A DNA stretch of 64,000 nucleotides, taken from the NCBI GenBank assembly GCA_031277535.1, contig JAITMD010000005.1, positions 124,001 to 188,000 of the forward strand. Direction: 5' to 3'. The first letter of the stretch is position 1. Every line of letters starts with the position of its first letter. This stretch comes from Flavobacteriaceae bacterium. Its GTDB lineage: Bacteria; Bacteroidota; Bacteroidia; Flavobacteriales; Flavobacteriaceae. Below, in pieces: positions 39,619 to 49,658 of this stretch. The position numbers and the translations under genes are program-made. A model generated the notes under the pieces. It was given only the letters and a program-made list of their open reading frames with translations. It had not been told where the DNA came from and did no database searches.

Positions 39619-40572
39619 CTAATTACTTAAAGTTAATTGTCCTAATATTTCTTTAGACATAAAAGGGCCTCCTGGATACTGAGCTGTATAATCAAGATTT
39701 AACCATATTTGTCCACGCTCATCTACGTGATAAGCTATTTCTTTTCCTTTTGCTTCTTCTTTAAATAAAACTTCTTTAATCAAATAAACTACTTGTTCAA
39801 ACTGTGCCTTATTTTCAATAAGCATTTCAGGATACATGTGTTCTTTTGTATGAATAAGACGGGGAGTACCTCCAATAGCCCTAATACAAGCTGCCATTAA
39901 TATAGAATAGTCATCACAATCCCCAGAAAAATGTATTAATGATTCAGTAGCAGTGGCTATGTATTCTCTTCCTTTAGGGTCATTTACATAATTCCAACGA
40001 GTCTTTATTTCTTTAAAAATAGCTAAACACTGAATAACTTGTCTATTTTGATGATATCCTGGAACATTTGTAAAGTGCTTTGTCGTAGCCATCAAAGCAA
40101 AGTTTCTTACTTTCGGATTGTCATATTCTATTGCGTTTATAACTTTTGCTTTATTAGGGAAAGGTAATAATTTAGCAATAATTACATCTTGAGGAGCAGA
40201 ATCATCTGCCATTGCATAAATCATTACTTTATAGTCATCTATAATTTTGTCATAACCATATCCTCCTGTAAATGTTCCCCATACCAATACAATCAAATAA
40301 ATGAAAATCAACACCAATAGTAGTTTCTTCATTTTTTGAAGTATGAATTGCAACAATCCTACAATAGCAATAAAAAGAATTATACGATCTAATTGTAATG
40401 GCCAATTGGGATCAATAATATTTTGGTGAATAATTATAAATATAGGGATAGTAATTAATACATTAAGTACCAGTATAATGATATTATCCCAAGGTGAAGG
40501 CACCTTGAGTTTACTATACCATTTTTTTATTTCTGGTAAAACATCCTTATTTATATTCGTCTTATTTGGCAC
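39619..40572 (-). CDS. Membrane-anchored transglutaminase-like protein
   Basis: N-term TMs; FSGDCDDYSILMAACIRAIGGTPRLI...HMYPEMLI...LNLDYT, a plausible Cys-His-Asp triad. Confidence 0.8.
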   Translation of the reverse strand: MPNKTNINKDVLPEIKKWYSKLKVPSPWDNIIILVLNVLITIPIFIIIHQNIIDPNWPLQLDRIILFIAIVGLLQFILQKMKKLLLVLIFIYLIVLVWGTFTGGYGYDKIIDDYKVMIYAMADDSAPQDVIIAKLLPFPNKAKVINAIEYDNPKVRNFALMATTKHFTNVPGYHQNRQVIQCLAIFKEIKTRWNYVNDPKGREYIATATESLIHFSGDCDDYSILMAACIRAIGGTPRLIHTKEHMYPEMLIENKAQFEQVVYLIKEVLFKEEAKGKEIAYHVDERGQIWLNLDYTAQYPGGPFMSKEILGQLTLSN

Positions 40573-40596
40573 TTAGAAGGCAGCTTTTAAAATCTT

Positions 40597-41442
40597 TTAT
40601 AGAATAATTGTTTCGTAAGTAAGTTTTGATTCTATTAATCCTAACTCAACTAATTGGTCTTGTACTTTATTAAAATCTTTTAACTTTAAAGTTTTCTGAG
40701 ACCACTGTGTTAGTTTCAACCACTCTTGAATCTGTTCTATTCTTAACTCATATTTGGAAGCTAATGTTCTATCAATGCTTGGAATTAATTTGAATTCACT
40801 TGTTGTAGCATTAATTACTTCCAAAAGATAATCTATTGTAGCTTTATTTTCTTTAATAAATTCATTAGTTGCTACAATGACAAAAGAAGGCCAAGGAGTA
40901 GGGCATTCGCCAATTCTTCTAAATATATTTTGATCAACAATAGGTTGAGTCATGAAGCGTTCCCACATAAAATAATCTGCTTCATTGTTTTGAAGTGCAT
41001 TTACAGCGCCATCCAGTGTATTAACAACTACAAATTCTAATTCATCAATAGGCCAATTCATTTGTTTGGCATGTACAATAGCCATTAAATGAGATCCTGA
41101 ACCAAATCGGCTAATAGCAACTCTTTTTCCTTTTAAATCATCAACAGATTTAAAAGTAGAAGGTTCAGCAACGTGTATTCCCCAAAGTAGAGGAGACCCT
41201 ACATACTGCTGTATAATAGTAGATTCGTTTCCTGCTGCAATATCTCGAACGATTCCTTCTGTAAGAATAACAGCTAAGTCTGTTTTTTTCTCTCTCAATA
41301 ATTGACACATTTTTCCAGTACCTTCAGGTACATCTTGCCATTTTAAATCGATACCCACATCGCTAAATTCCCCATTTTCAATACATAAGTGCCATGGAAG
41401 ATTGAAGTGTTCTGGAACGCCAACTATTGTAATTTCTTTCAT
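40597..41442 (-). CDS. Substrate-binding-fold (NMT1/SsuA-like) protein without signal peptide
   Basis: MKEITIVGVPEHFNLPWHLCIENGEFSDVGIDLKWQDVPEGTGKMCQLLREKKTDLAVILTEG; no permease or ATPase adjacent. Confidence 0.75.
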   Translation of the reverse strand: MKEITIVGVPEHFNLPWHLCIENGEFSDVGIDLKWQDVPEGTGKMCQLLREKKTDLAVILTEGIVRDIAAGNESTIIQQYVGSPLLWGIHVAEPSTFKSVDDLKGKRVAISRFGSGSHLMAIVHAKQMNWPIDELEFVVVNTLDGAVNALQNNEADYFMWERFMTQPIVDQNIFRRIGECPTPWPSFVIVATNEFIKENKATIDYLLEVINATTSEFKLIPSIDRTLASKYELRIEQIQEWLKLTQWSQKTLKLKDFNKVQDQLVELGLIESKLTYETIIL

Positions 41443-41516
41443 TTTAAAGTCCTATCATTATTAGGCTAAGATAACAAAATCAATCAAGTTGAAATGAGAA
41501 TAAAACGCAAAAAATA

Positions 41517-41553
41517 AAAAAAACTCTACAAGTAAATTTTGTAGAGTTTTTTT
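41517..41553. terminator. Terminator
   Basis: AAAACTCTACAA / TTGTAGAGTTTT with A/T flanks. Confidence 0.85.
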
Positions 41554-41561
41554 ATAAAAGA

Positions 41562-43070
41562 TTATTTTTTCATCGAACCTGTTTCTGCAAATCTTTGATG
41601 AAATTTGAAAGCTTCACCTAACAAGTGTGGTGTATGTCCACCTTTCTCCAAAGCACGAGAATAATAGTCTCTTAGCTCATCTTTATAATCCGGATGAGCA
41701 CAGTTTTCTATAATAACTTCTGCTCTTTCTCTTGGAGATAAACCTCTTAAATCAGCAAGCCCTTGATCTGTAACTAAAATATCAACATCATGCTCCGTGT
41801 GATCCACATGCGATACCATAGGTAATACATGCGAAATAACATTGTTCTCTTTTGAAGCTGCTTGTGTAACGAAAATACTTAAATAAGCATTACGCGCAAA
41901 ATCTCCAGAACCTCCAATACCATTCATAATTTTTGTACCACTAATATGTGTTGAATTTACATTTCCATAAATATCAAATTCAATAGCAGTATTAATAGCA
42001 ATAATTCCCAAACGTCTAATTACTTCTGGAGCATTACTTATATTTTGTGGACGCAAAACTAATTTATCTTTGTATTGATCAAAGTTTTTCAACAAACGCT
42101 CATAACATTCTTCTGTTACTGTAATAGATGAACCAGAAGCAAATGTCATTTTTCCTGAATCGATCAAATCAAAAGTACTATCTTGTAATACTTCAGAGTA
42201 CATAGTTAAATTCTCAAATGGACCATCAATAAATCCAGTAAGTACAGCATTAGCTACTTTTCCGATACCCGCTTGTATAGGTAATAAAGAATAAGTCAAT
42301 TTCCCTTTTTTCACTTCATCTTCAAAGAATTTAAGTAAGTGCTGAGAAATAGCTGTTGTTTTTACATCTGGCTCAGGTAATAGAGCAGGAGTATCCTCAA
42401 TGCTTGAGTACACAATTCCAACTACATTGTCTGGATTCAATCGAATAAAAGGTTCTCCTATGCGATCTTCAACAGAATGAATTGGAATAGATTCTCTTCT
42501 TGGTTGTTGTAAAGGAACACAGTTGTCGTGTATTCCCACTACACTATATGGAATAGCAGTATTTACTTCTACTAAAATTTTCTTTGCAACACTTGCAAAA
42601 TAAGCAGAGTTACCAATTGAAGTAGTTGGAATAATAAAACCATTTTCATCAATATATGTAGCTTCAATAATCGCAACATCTACTTGAGGAATATGTCCTT
42701 CTTGCAACTGTTCAATGGTTTCACTCAAATGTTGATCCATGTATTTCACTTTCCCTTCATTGATGCTTTTTCTCAATATAGAATCTGCTTGGAAAGGCAT
42801 ACGTCTAATCAACGCATTATTATTTGCTAAGTCAGCATCCGTAGTTTGTCCTAATGAAGCACCTGTTATTAAGGTAATCGCTACATTCTCATTTGCTGCA
42901 CGTTGAGCAAAAGCGGGTAAAATTGATTTACTATCTCCTGCTTTTGTAAACCCACTTGCTCCTACAATCGCTTTGTCTGGAATTAATAAGGCAGCTTCCT
43001 CTGCTGAGATGATTCTCTCACGATAAGGAGCATATTTAATCCTATCTAATTTCGAGTCTTCGTTCGTCAT
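41562..43070 (-). CDS. Acetyl-CoA hydrolase/succinate CoA-transferase family protein
   Basis: VGASGFTKAGDSKSILPAFA, GIGGSGDFARNAYLSIF, VTDQGLADLRGLSPRERA. Confidence 0.92.
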   Translation of the reverse strand: MTNEDSKLDRIKYAPYRERIISAEEAALLIPDKAIVGASGFTKAGDSKSILPAFAQRAANENVAITLITGASLGQTTDADLANNNALIRRMPFQADSILRKSINEGKVKYMDQHLSETIEQLQEGHIPQVDVAIIEATYIDENGFIIPTTSIGNSAYFASVAKKILVEVNTAIPYSVVGIHDNCVPLQQPRRESIPIHSVEDRIGEPFIRLNPDNVVGIVYSSIEDTPALLPEPDVKTTAISQHLLKFFEDEVKKGKLTYSLLPIQAGIGKVANAVLTGFIDGPFENLTMYSEVLQDSTFDLIDSGKMTFASGSSITVTEECYERLLKNFDQYKDKLVLRPQNISNAPEVIRRLGIIAINTAIEFDIYGNVNSTHISGTKIMNGIGGSGDFARNAYLSIFVTQAASKENNVISHVLPMVSHVDHTEHDVDILVTDQGLADLRGLSPRERAEVIIENCAHPDYKDELRDYYSRALEKGGHTPHLLGEAFKFHQRFAETGSMKK

Positions 43071-43394
43071 TTTAAATTAAAATTTTAAGCTGTTACAATT
43101 TATATAGAATAAAATGAATTTTGAAAATAAAAAAGCATACAAAACAAATAAAAACAGAAAGAAAGTCTTTTTTATTAAAAAATTAAATAAATGCACAATA
43201 TTTTAAGATATAAAAATACTTCAAATATTGTATTCTTATTTATACAAAAAAAGAAAAAGTTCATTTTTTACTACTTCATATTAAAAAAAGATAGTTTGCA
43301 AAAATTATACTAAAGAAAAGAGGACAATTATTCAGAAAGTCCTCTCCTCAGTACTTAAAAAAGTATTTTTAAAAGTCAAAACTCAAACATTTAC

Positions 43395-43811
43395 CTAATA
43401 CATATTTTGATATAAACGAAGCATACGATGTTGTTGTATTGAAGAGGAGATTTTATCTATTTCACCTACATATATATTTAGTAATTCCAAATTCATGAAT
43501 TTTTTATTGTATGCTTTCTTTAAATAAGTCTTTACTTCATACAGATAAACTAAAGAAATTGACATCTCTTTTAAATATTCATCAAAATTCTCTAATTGGG
43601 AAGCATAAGCGATTTTAGTAGGTATAAGTACTAATTTATCTTTCAGATCTCGAAGAAAATTATCATTGTCATCGTAGGTGTCATCTACAGATTCAAATTT
43701 GACTGCTAATCTAAATAATATTGTACTAAGCCTTACTGAATCAATCCAGGCATTGAAACTTTTAAAATCTTCCATAACATTCATTTTTAAACAATTAATT
43801 TCATTTAACAC
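43395..43811 (-). CDS. Hypothetical helical protein
   Basis: 138 aa predicted helical; likely start at internal MNVMEDF; four-helix-bundle-like (weak). Confidence 0.5.
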   Translation of the reverse strand: MLNEINCLKMNVMEDFKSFNAWIDSVRLSTILFRLAVKFESVDDTYDDNDNFLRDLKDKLVLIPTKIAYASQLENFDEYLKEMSISLVYLYEVKTYLKKAYNKKFMNLELLNIYVGEIDKISSSIQQHRMLRLYQNMY

Positions 43812-44369
43812 ACTTCAAAAGATATGCCTAATTAAATTAACTACGTGAAAGTATTTCAAATAAATTAAATTATTTCACACATTCAATGAATTATTAAAAT
43901 ATTAAGGTATTATTGTTTGAATATTTTACACAATTAATTAAGTTCCATAATTGTCCTCTGTAAATTGAATAGTAAAAAGTCCTTTTGTCAACTATTCTAT
44001 ATTAAATAAAGTGATATGTAATTGAAAATACCTACCATGTCATCCATTTAACAGAGTAGGAATAAGCTCATGTACCTTTTTACTTTTATAAATCTATACA
44101 CTCCTAAAAAAACAAACTCCTTTTTTTATATTAGCACTTATAAAAGGATTAAAATAGTTAGGTATAAGAAAAATAGATAGTTTTTTTTATAAACAAAGGG
44201 GGAATTATACTTTTATGTAGTTCTTTTTCAAAAAAAACATGATCTATTTTTTTAGAGACAAAAAATATAAAATACTAAAATTCAAATACATAATTATTTT
44301 TTACATTTTATATTCTATTTCGCTTATTATTTTAATCTCCCTATTTACAAGTGTTAGTTTACTATCCTT

Positions 44370-44416
44370 GGGAAATTCTTTGGGTATTCTTGGGGTATTC
44401 GTAGGGAATGATTGGG
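44370..44416 (+). repeat. Imperfect tandem G-tract repeat, period about 11 bp
   Basis: G-runs at 44370, 44382, 44392, 44404, 44414 in CTTGGGAAATTCTTTGGGTATTCTTGGGGTATTCGTAGGGAATGATTGGG. Confidence 0.6.
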
Positions 44417-44608
44417 TAGAACACCTGTTTGTCGAACAAAACTGCACGTATTCCCCAAGTAATCCCCTCCAAAAACAAAGGATACTCCTGTAAAAAGTGT
44501 TAGACCTCCTATAATAGTATTTAGATAGAAACCAAAAATTATACAACAACTATATAAAATCATATAACAATTTCTTCATTTGTGTATAGTACTTTTGGCG
44601 GAGAGATT

Positions 44609-45022
44609 ATGAAAAAACTATTCGTCATATTATTCGCACTTTTGTACACAGCACTGGCTTCAGGCTTTAGTACATATCAGCACATCTGTAAGGGATTAGT
44701 GCAACAGACGAGTATGACTAACACTCAGTCAGACGATAGTAGCTGTGGTTTCTGTTCTAAAAAAGGGAATACAGTAAAAGAACCAAAGAAAAACTGTTGC
44801 AAAGAAAAAGTTGAAGTAGTAAAAGTAAAATCAGAAGTTCAAAATAGTTCCTTTAAAATTCTAAAAATAGCATTCTTTACAGATGCTATCTTACACCGCT
44901 ACTTTGGAGCAGTATATGAAGTAGTAGCTACAGTAAAAGACAACTTCACTACTTATACTTATTACTTATACAAGGTCAAAGCAGTACCTCTGTATATCAA
45001 GAATTGCGTTTATAGACTTTGA
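44609..45022 (+). CDS. HYC_CC_PP-family-like exported protein
   Basis: Signal peptide then YQHICKG, CGFC, NCC motifs and C-terminal VPLYIKN; ATG 44609 preferred over upstream 44582. Confidence 0.7.
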   Translation: MKKLFVILFALLYTALASGFSTYQHICKGLVQQTSMTNTQSDDSSCGFCSKKGNTVKEPKKNCCKEKVEVVKVKSEVQNSSFKILKIAFFTDAILHRYFGAVYEVVATVKDNFTTYTYYLYKVKAVPLYIKNCVYRL

Positions 45023-45097
45023 TTAAATACAATATAACAAACCCCTATCTATAGTGGGTACACGTCTCATATTGTATAATTAATCACAACATTTCAC

Positions 45098-46489
45098 ATG
45101 AAAATTAATAGGATAGCACTGTTTGTCCTATTGGGTTCAGTATCTATATCTTATGCTCAGGAGCTAAAGTTAGATGCTGCACTAAAACAGGCTATAGAAC
45201 GATACGACCTTATTAAGGTTAAAGAAGCGAGACTTGCTGCTTCTCAAGAAAATACAATCAATCAAAAAGGAAACTACTTTCCAGACTTAACATTCGGTGC
45301 CCAACAAAGCTACGGTACCATTAACGCGCAGAACGGTCCTTTATACGCTTATGGAGGATTGGGATCAGCAGCTACCTCTATGCCCTTAGCAGAGCAAAAT
45401 TGGAATGCGGCTTTTGGTTCATTATATTTTGCTAATGTCAATTGGAATATCTTCTCTTTTGGTAAAATAAAAGAAGGGGTGAACATGGCAAAGGCTCAAC
45501 AGGAGGTTAACCTTAAGGATTTAGAACAAGAGATTTTTCAACAACAAGTAAAAGTAAGTGCTACCTACTTAAATCTATTAGCAGCTCAGCGTATTAAATA
45601 TGTGCAACAAAAGAATTTAGAACGCGCCAAAGTATTCCATGATGTTACAGCTGCTAAAGCTAAGAGTGGTTTGTTACCTCAAGTAGATGAGCGTTTGGCA
45701 ATGGCTGAAGTGGCTAATGCAGAAGCGCTACATATTAAATCTTATGACAAAGAGATAGAGTTCAATAAGCAACTGGCTGTTCTATTAGATGAACAGACTA
45801 AAACATATACATTAGACAATGTTTTTGTGTCTGAGAAACCTCTAATAGTAGAGGAGACTGTTAGATCTATAGATCAACATCCTATTTTACAATTACAGGA
45901 AAGTAAAATAGCACAAAGCGAATCGATGGAGCGCTTAGTAACTAAGGGAAGTTTACCTACACTTAACGGCTTTGGAGTATTGCAAGGAAGAGGATCTGGT
46001 TTTGACTGGAATTATGTTCAAGATAACAGTGCATACTCTACTGCTTATGGCAAGGGGGTAGGTATCGATAGAGGAAACTACTTAGTGGGGCTTCAATTGA
46101 CATGGAATATATCTAATTATTTTAGAACAACCTATAAGCGTAAACAACAAGAATATACAACAAAGAGTTTTGTGTATGAATTATCTCAGATGGATAAAGA
46201 GTTGACTAATCAAGTTGCTTTGACTAAAGAGAAATACAACAATGCTCAGGCAGTGTGGGCACAGTCCAAAATACAGTTAGAAGCAGCAGATGTCGCTTTT
46301 AAACAGCAGAAAGCTTTATATGACAATGGGTTGAGCAACTTAGTTGATTTTACCCAAGCTTTGTACACTTTACAACGTGCAGAGATTGACTATGAAATAG
46401 CTCAAAACAATGTGTGGCAATCACTATTGTTACAAGCTTCTGCCTACGGAGATATTCAATATTTGTTAAACGCTATTCCCCTAAAATAA
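45098..46489 (+). CDS. TolC-family outer-membrane efflux protein
   Basis: Signal peptide; YLNLLAAQRIKYVQQKNLERAKVFHDVTAAKAKSGLLPQVDERLA...ALYDNGLSNLVDFTQALYTLQRAEIDY. Confidence 0.93.
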   Translation: MKINRIALFVLLGSVSISYAQELKLDAALKQAIERYDLIKVKEARLAASQENTINQKGNYFPDLTFGAQQSYGTINAQNGPLYAYGGLGSAATSMPLAEQNWNAAFGSLYFANVNWNIFSFGKIKEGVNMAKAQQEVNLKDLEQEIFQQQVKVSATYLNLLAAQRIKYVQQKNLERAKVFHDVTAAKAKSGLLPQVDERLAMAEVANAEALHIKSYDKEIEFNKQLAVLLDEQTKTYTLDNVFVSEKPLIVEETVRSIDQHPILQLQESKIAQSESMERLVTKGSLPTLNGFGVLQGRGSGFDWNYVQDNSAYSTAYGKGVGIDRGNYLVGLQLTWNISNYFRTTYKRKQQEYTTKSFVYELSQMDKELTNQVALTKEKYNNAQAVWAQSKIQLEAADVAFKQQKALYDNGLSNLVDFTQALYTLQRAEIDYEIAQNNVWQSLLLQASAYGDIQYLLNAIPLK

Positions 46490-46495
46490 GATCGT

Positions 46496-49400
46496 ATGAA
46501 TTTAATTCGATTTGCCTTGCGCAAGCCTATATCTATTATGGTATTGGTAATAGGACTATTGTTCTTTGGAATAAAATCTTCTAAAGAAATTCCTGTAGAT
46601 ATACTTCCTGAGATGAATCTCCCTGTGGTTTATATTGCCCATTCATTTAATGGATATACACCACAACAGATGGAAGGTTACTTCACAAAGATGTATGTAA
46701 ATATGATGCTTTTTGCCAATGGGATAAAAAGTATCGACACTAAAAATACACAAGGGTTAACCCTGATGAAGATAGAGTTTTACGAAGGTACAGATATGGG
46801 AGAGGCTATTGCGTCTATCTCAGCACTTTCTAACCGTTCGGTAATCTTCTTACCACCAGGAGCACCACCACCGTTTATTATTCGTTTTGACGCTTCTTCT
46901 CAACCAGTTGGGCAGTTAGTATTCCGTTCAGAAACAAAGACGAATAATGAACTACAAGATATTGCCAACTTTGCCGCACGTCCTTTCTTGATTAAGATAC
47001 CAGGACTAACAACAGCACCGCCATTTGGAGGATCACCACGTACGATAGAGATCAACATTGATCCTAATAAGCTACGCACACACCATATTAGCCCAGAACA
47101 AGTGGTTGAGGCAATCAGCAGACAAAACGTAACAATGCCTTCTGGTAATGTATATGTAGGGGATAAAAACTATCTAACACCAACTAATAATACGTTAAAA
47201 ACAGTAGAAGAGTTTGGCAATATTCCTTTGTTTAAAGGACAAGTGGACAACGTGTTTATTCGAGATGTTGCTACCGTAAAAGATGGAGCAGATATCACGA
47301 CAGGATATGCCTTAGTAGATGGAAAGCGATCAGTATACATTAATATTGCTAAGTCTGGTAAAGCATCTACTTATGATGTGGTAGAAAAGTTAAAAGAGTC
47401 ATTGCCAATGATTCAAAACAACTTGCCAGATGATGTAAAGATATCATACGAGTTTGACCAATCAGTCAATGTAATTAACGCTGTTAAGAGTTTAATTGTA
47501 GAAGGAGTATTAGGAGCTTTGTTAACAGGATTAATGGTAATGCTGTTCTTAAGAAATCCAAGAGGAGCGCTTATCGTAATTATGACTATCCCGATTGCTA
47601 TTATTTCTGCTGTACTGTTTTTAAAGATGTTCGGTCAGACGATCAACATTATGACTTTGTCAGGATTAGCATTAGCGATTGGTATTTTGGTAGATGAGAG
47701 TACGGTAACTATTGAAAATATACACCAGCACTTTGCCCTCGGTAAGACTAAAGTACAGGCTATATGGGATGCGTGTAAGGAGATTGCCTTCCCTAAGTTA
47801 CTGATCTTATTCAGCATCTTGGCTGTATTTGCACCAGCCTTTATGATGACAGGTATTCCAGGAGCATTATTTATGCCGTTGGCAATGGCTATTGGATTTG
47901 CGATGACTGTATCATTCTTATTATCGCAGACATTTGTGCCTATTATGGCAAACTGGTTAATGAAGTACACCCCAGAGAAACACGCTATTCCTGAAGAAGC
48001 AAAAGGATTTGACAAGTTTAAGAATAGAGTAGTCGCTGGTATTGAAAAAGTGATGCCAATGAAGAAGATGATTGTGATAGGTTCTATTGTATTAGCCCTG
48101 TTGTCTGTTGGATTTATGTATCAGAATATTGGTAAAGACGTATTGCCAACAATAAACTCAAGCCAAGTACAGATGCGTATTACTGCTCCAGAAGGGACGC
48201 GTATAGAGCATACAGAAATGAAAGTGAAGAAGCTATTAACGGAGTTAGAAGATTTGTTTGGAAAAGAGAAAATCGCCATTTCATCTGCCTTTGTAGGACA
48301 ACACCCTTCTTCATTTGCGGTAAGCCCGATTTACTTGTATAACGCTGGCCCGCATGAAGCGTCTATGCAGATCGCATTCAAAGACTTTAGTGGTAATACA
48401 GATGAGTTAAAAGATCAGATACGAGAGCGCATAAAAGAGAAATTACCTGAACTAAAAATAACTTTTGAGCCAATTGAATTAACAGAGAAGATTCTAAGTC
48501 AAGGGACGAATACACCTATTGAGATTAGAGTATCTGGCATGATGCGTAAGATGAATATGATGACGGCTAATAAATTATTAGCTAAGTTAAATGAGTTGGA
48601 TTATATGCGTGATGTAAAAATGCCTATTTCTATGAATTATCCTTCTTATGAGATTAATATTGATAGAGTACGTGCAGCACAGTTAGGATTAGATGCGATG
48701 GACATTGCTAAATCAATGGTAGCGACTACAGCTTCATCAAGATATACGAATCGAAATATGTGGGTAGGAGGTATGATGGGTATCGCTTATGATGTACAGG
48801 TACAGATGCCACAGAATCAATTGGGGAGTAAAGAGGAGTTAGAGAATATTCCATTGAGCAAGAATGCTGATAGACCAGTGCTTAGTGATGTTGCTACAAT
48901 AACTGAGGGTAAGGCACTTGCAGAGAGTTATAATGAAGGAACGATGGGGTATGTAACTGTAATTGCCAATGTACATAAAACAGATTTGAATAGAGCCAAA
49001 GAAGATGTGCAAAAGGCAATAGCAGAATTAGGAGAGTTGCCTAAAGGGGTAAATGTGGAGCTTAAAGGTATGGCACCAGTATTAGATGATACAATGAAGA
49101 GTTTAGCTAATGGTTTATTGATTGCTGTTGTTGTTATCTTCTTGATGTTAACTGCTAACTTCCAATCGTTTAAAGTATCATTTGTGATCTTAACGACAGT
49201 GCCTTTCGTAATGTTAGGATCACTATTGTTATTAAAAGCGACTGGATCTACAGTGAACTTACAGTCTTATATGGGAATTATCATGTCTGTAGGGGTATCC
49301 ATAGCTAATGCGGTACTGCTAATTAACAATGCAGAGACACTGCGCAAAACAGGTTGGACATCTACAGCTGCGGCAATAGAAGCAACGAGATTACGTCTAA

Positions 49401-49654
49401 GACCAATTGCTATGACAACGATAGCGATGATAGCAGGTATGTTGCCTATGGCTATAGGACATGGAGAGGGAAGTGAGCAAGTAGCTCCTTTAGGACGTGC
49501 AGTAATTGGAGGACTATTAGCTTCTACAGTTTCAGTTCTTATTATTCTACCTATGGTATTTGCTTGGGTGATGAATAAAGTAACAAGAAACTCTCCGTCA
49601 TTGGATCCAGAAGACACAGAAAGCATTCACTATTTACCTACTGAAAACAAATAA
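46496..49654 (+). CDS. RND efflux transporter permease (possibly heavy-metal type)
   Basis: 1052 aa; GILVDESTVTIENI, PIAIISAV, C-terminal TM block; Met-rich MMRKMNMMTANK. Confidence 0.93.
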   Translation: MNLIRFALRKPISIMVLVIGLLFFGIKSSKEIPVDILPEMNLPVVYIAHSFNGYTPQQMEGYFTKMYVNMMLFANGIKSIDTKNTQGLTLMKIEFYEGTDMGEAIASISALSNRSVIFLPPGAPPPFIIRFDASSQPVGQLVFRSETKTNNELQDIANFAARPFLIKIPGLTTAPPFGGSPRTIEINIDPNKLRTHHISPEQVVEAISRQNVTMPSGNVYVGDKNYLTPTNNTLKTVEEFGNIPLFKGQVDNVFIRDVATVKDGADITTGYALVDGKRSVYINIAKSGKASTYDVVEKLKESLPMIQNNLPDDVKISYEFDQSVNVINAVKSLIVEGVLGALLTGLMVMLFLRNPRGALIVIMTIPIAIISAVLFLKMFGQTINIMTLSGLALAIGILVDESTVTIENIHQHFALGKTKVQAIWDACKEIAFPKLLILFSILAVFAPAFMMTGIPGALFMPLAMAIGFAMTVSFLLSQTFVPIMANWLMKYTPEKHAIPEEAKGFDKFKNRVVAGIEKVMPMKKMIVIGSIVLALLSVGFMYQNIGKDVLPTINSSQVQMRITAPEGTRIEHTEMKVKKLLTELEDLFGKEKIAISSAFVGQHPSSFAVSPIYLYNAGPHEASMQIAFKDFSGNTDELKDQIRERIKEKLPELKITFEPIELTEKILSQGTNTPIEIRVSGMMRKMNMMTANKLLAKLNELDYMRDVKMPISMNYPSYEINIDRVRAAQLGLDAMDIAKSMVATTASSRYTNRNMWVGGMMGIAYDVQVQMPQNQLGSKEELENIPLSKNADRPVLSDVATITEGKALAESYNEGTMGYVTVIANVHKTDLNRAKEDVQKAIAELGELPKGVNVELKGMAPVLDDTMKSLANGLLIAVVVIFLMLTANFQSFKVSFVILTTVPFVMLGSLLLLKATGSTVNLQSYMGIIMSVGVSIANAVLLINNAETLRKTGWTSTAAAIEATRLRLRPIAMTTIAMIAGMLPMAIGHGEGSEQVAPLGRAVIGGLLASTVSVLIILPMVFAWVMNKVTRNSPSLDPEDTESIHYLPTENK

Positions 49655-49658
49655 AAAG

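Noticed and set aside
44239-44563. Three overlapping small ORFs on both strands
   Set aside because: Unlike real proteins and they traverse the G-tract repeat; treated as non-coding
47635-49626. Antisense ORFs within the RND pump gene (47635-48015, 49267-49626)
   Set aside because: Long shadow ORFs expected opposite hydrophobic coding sequence
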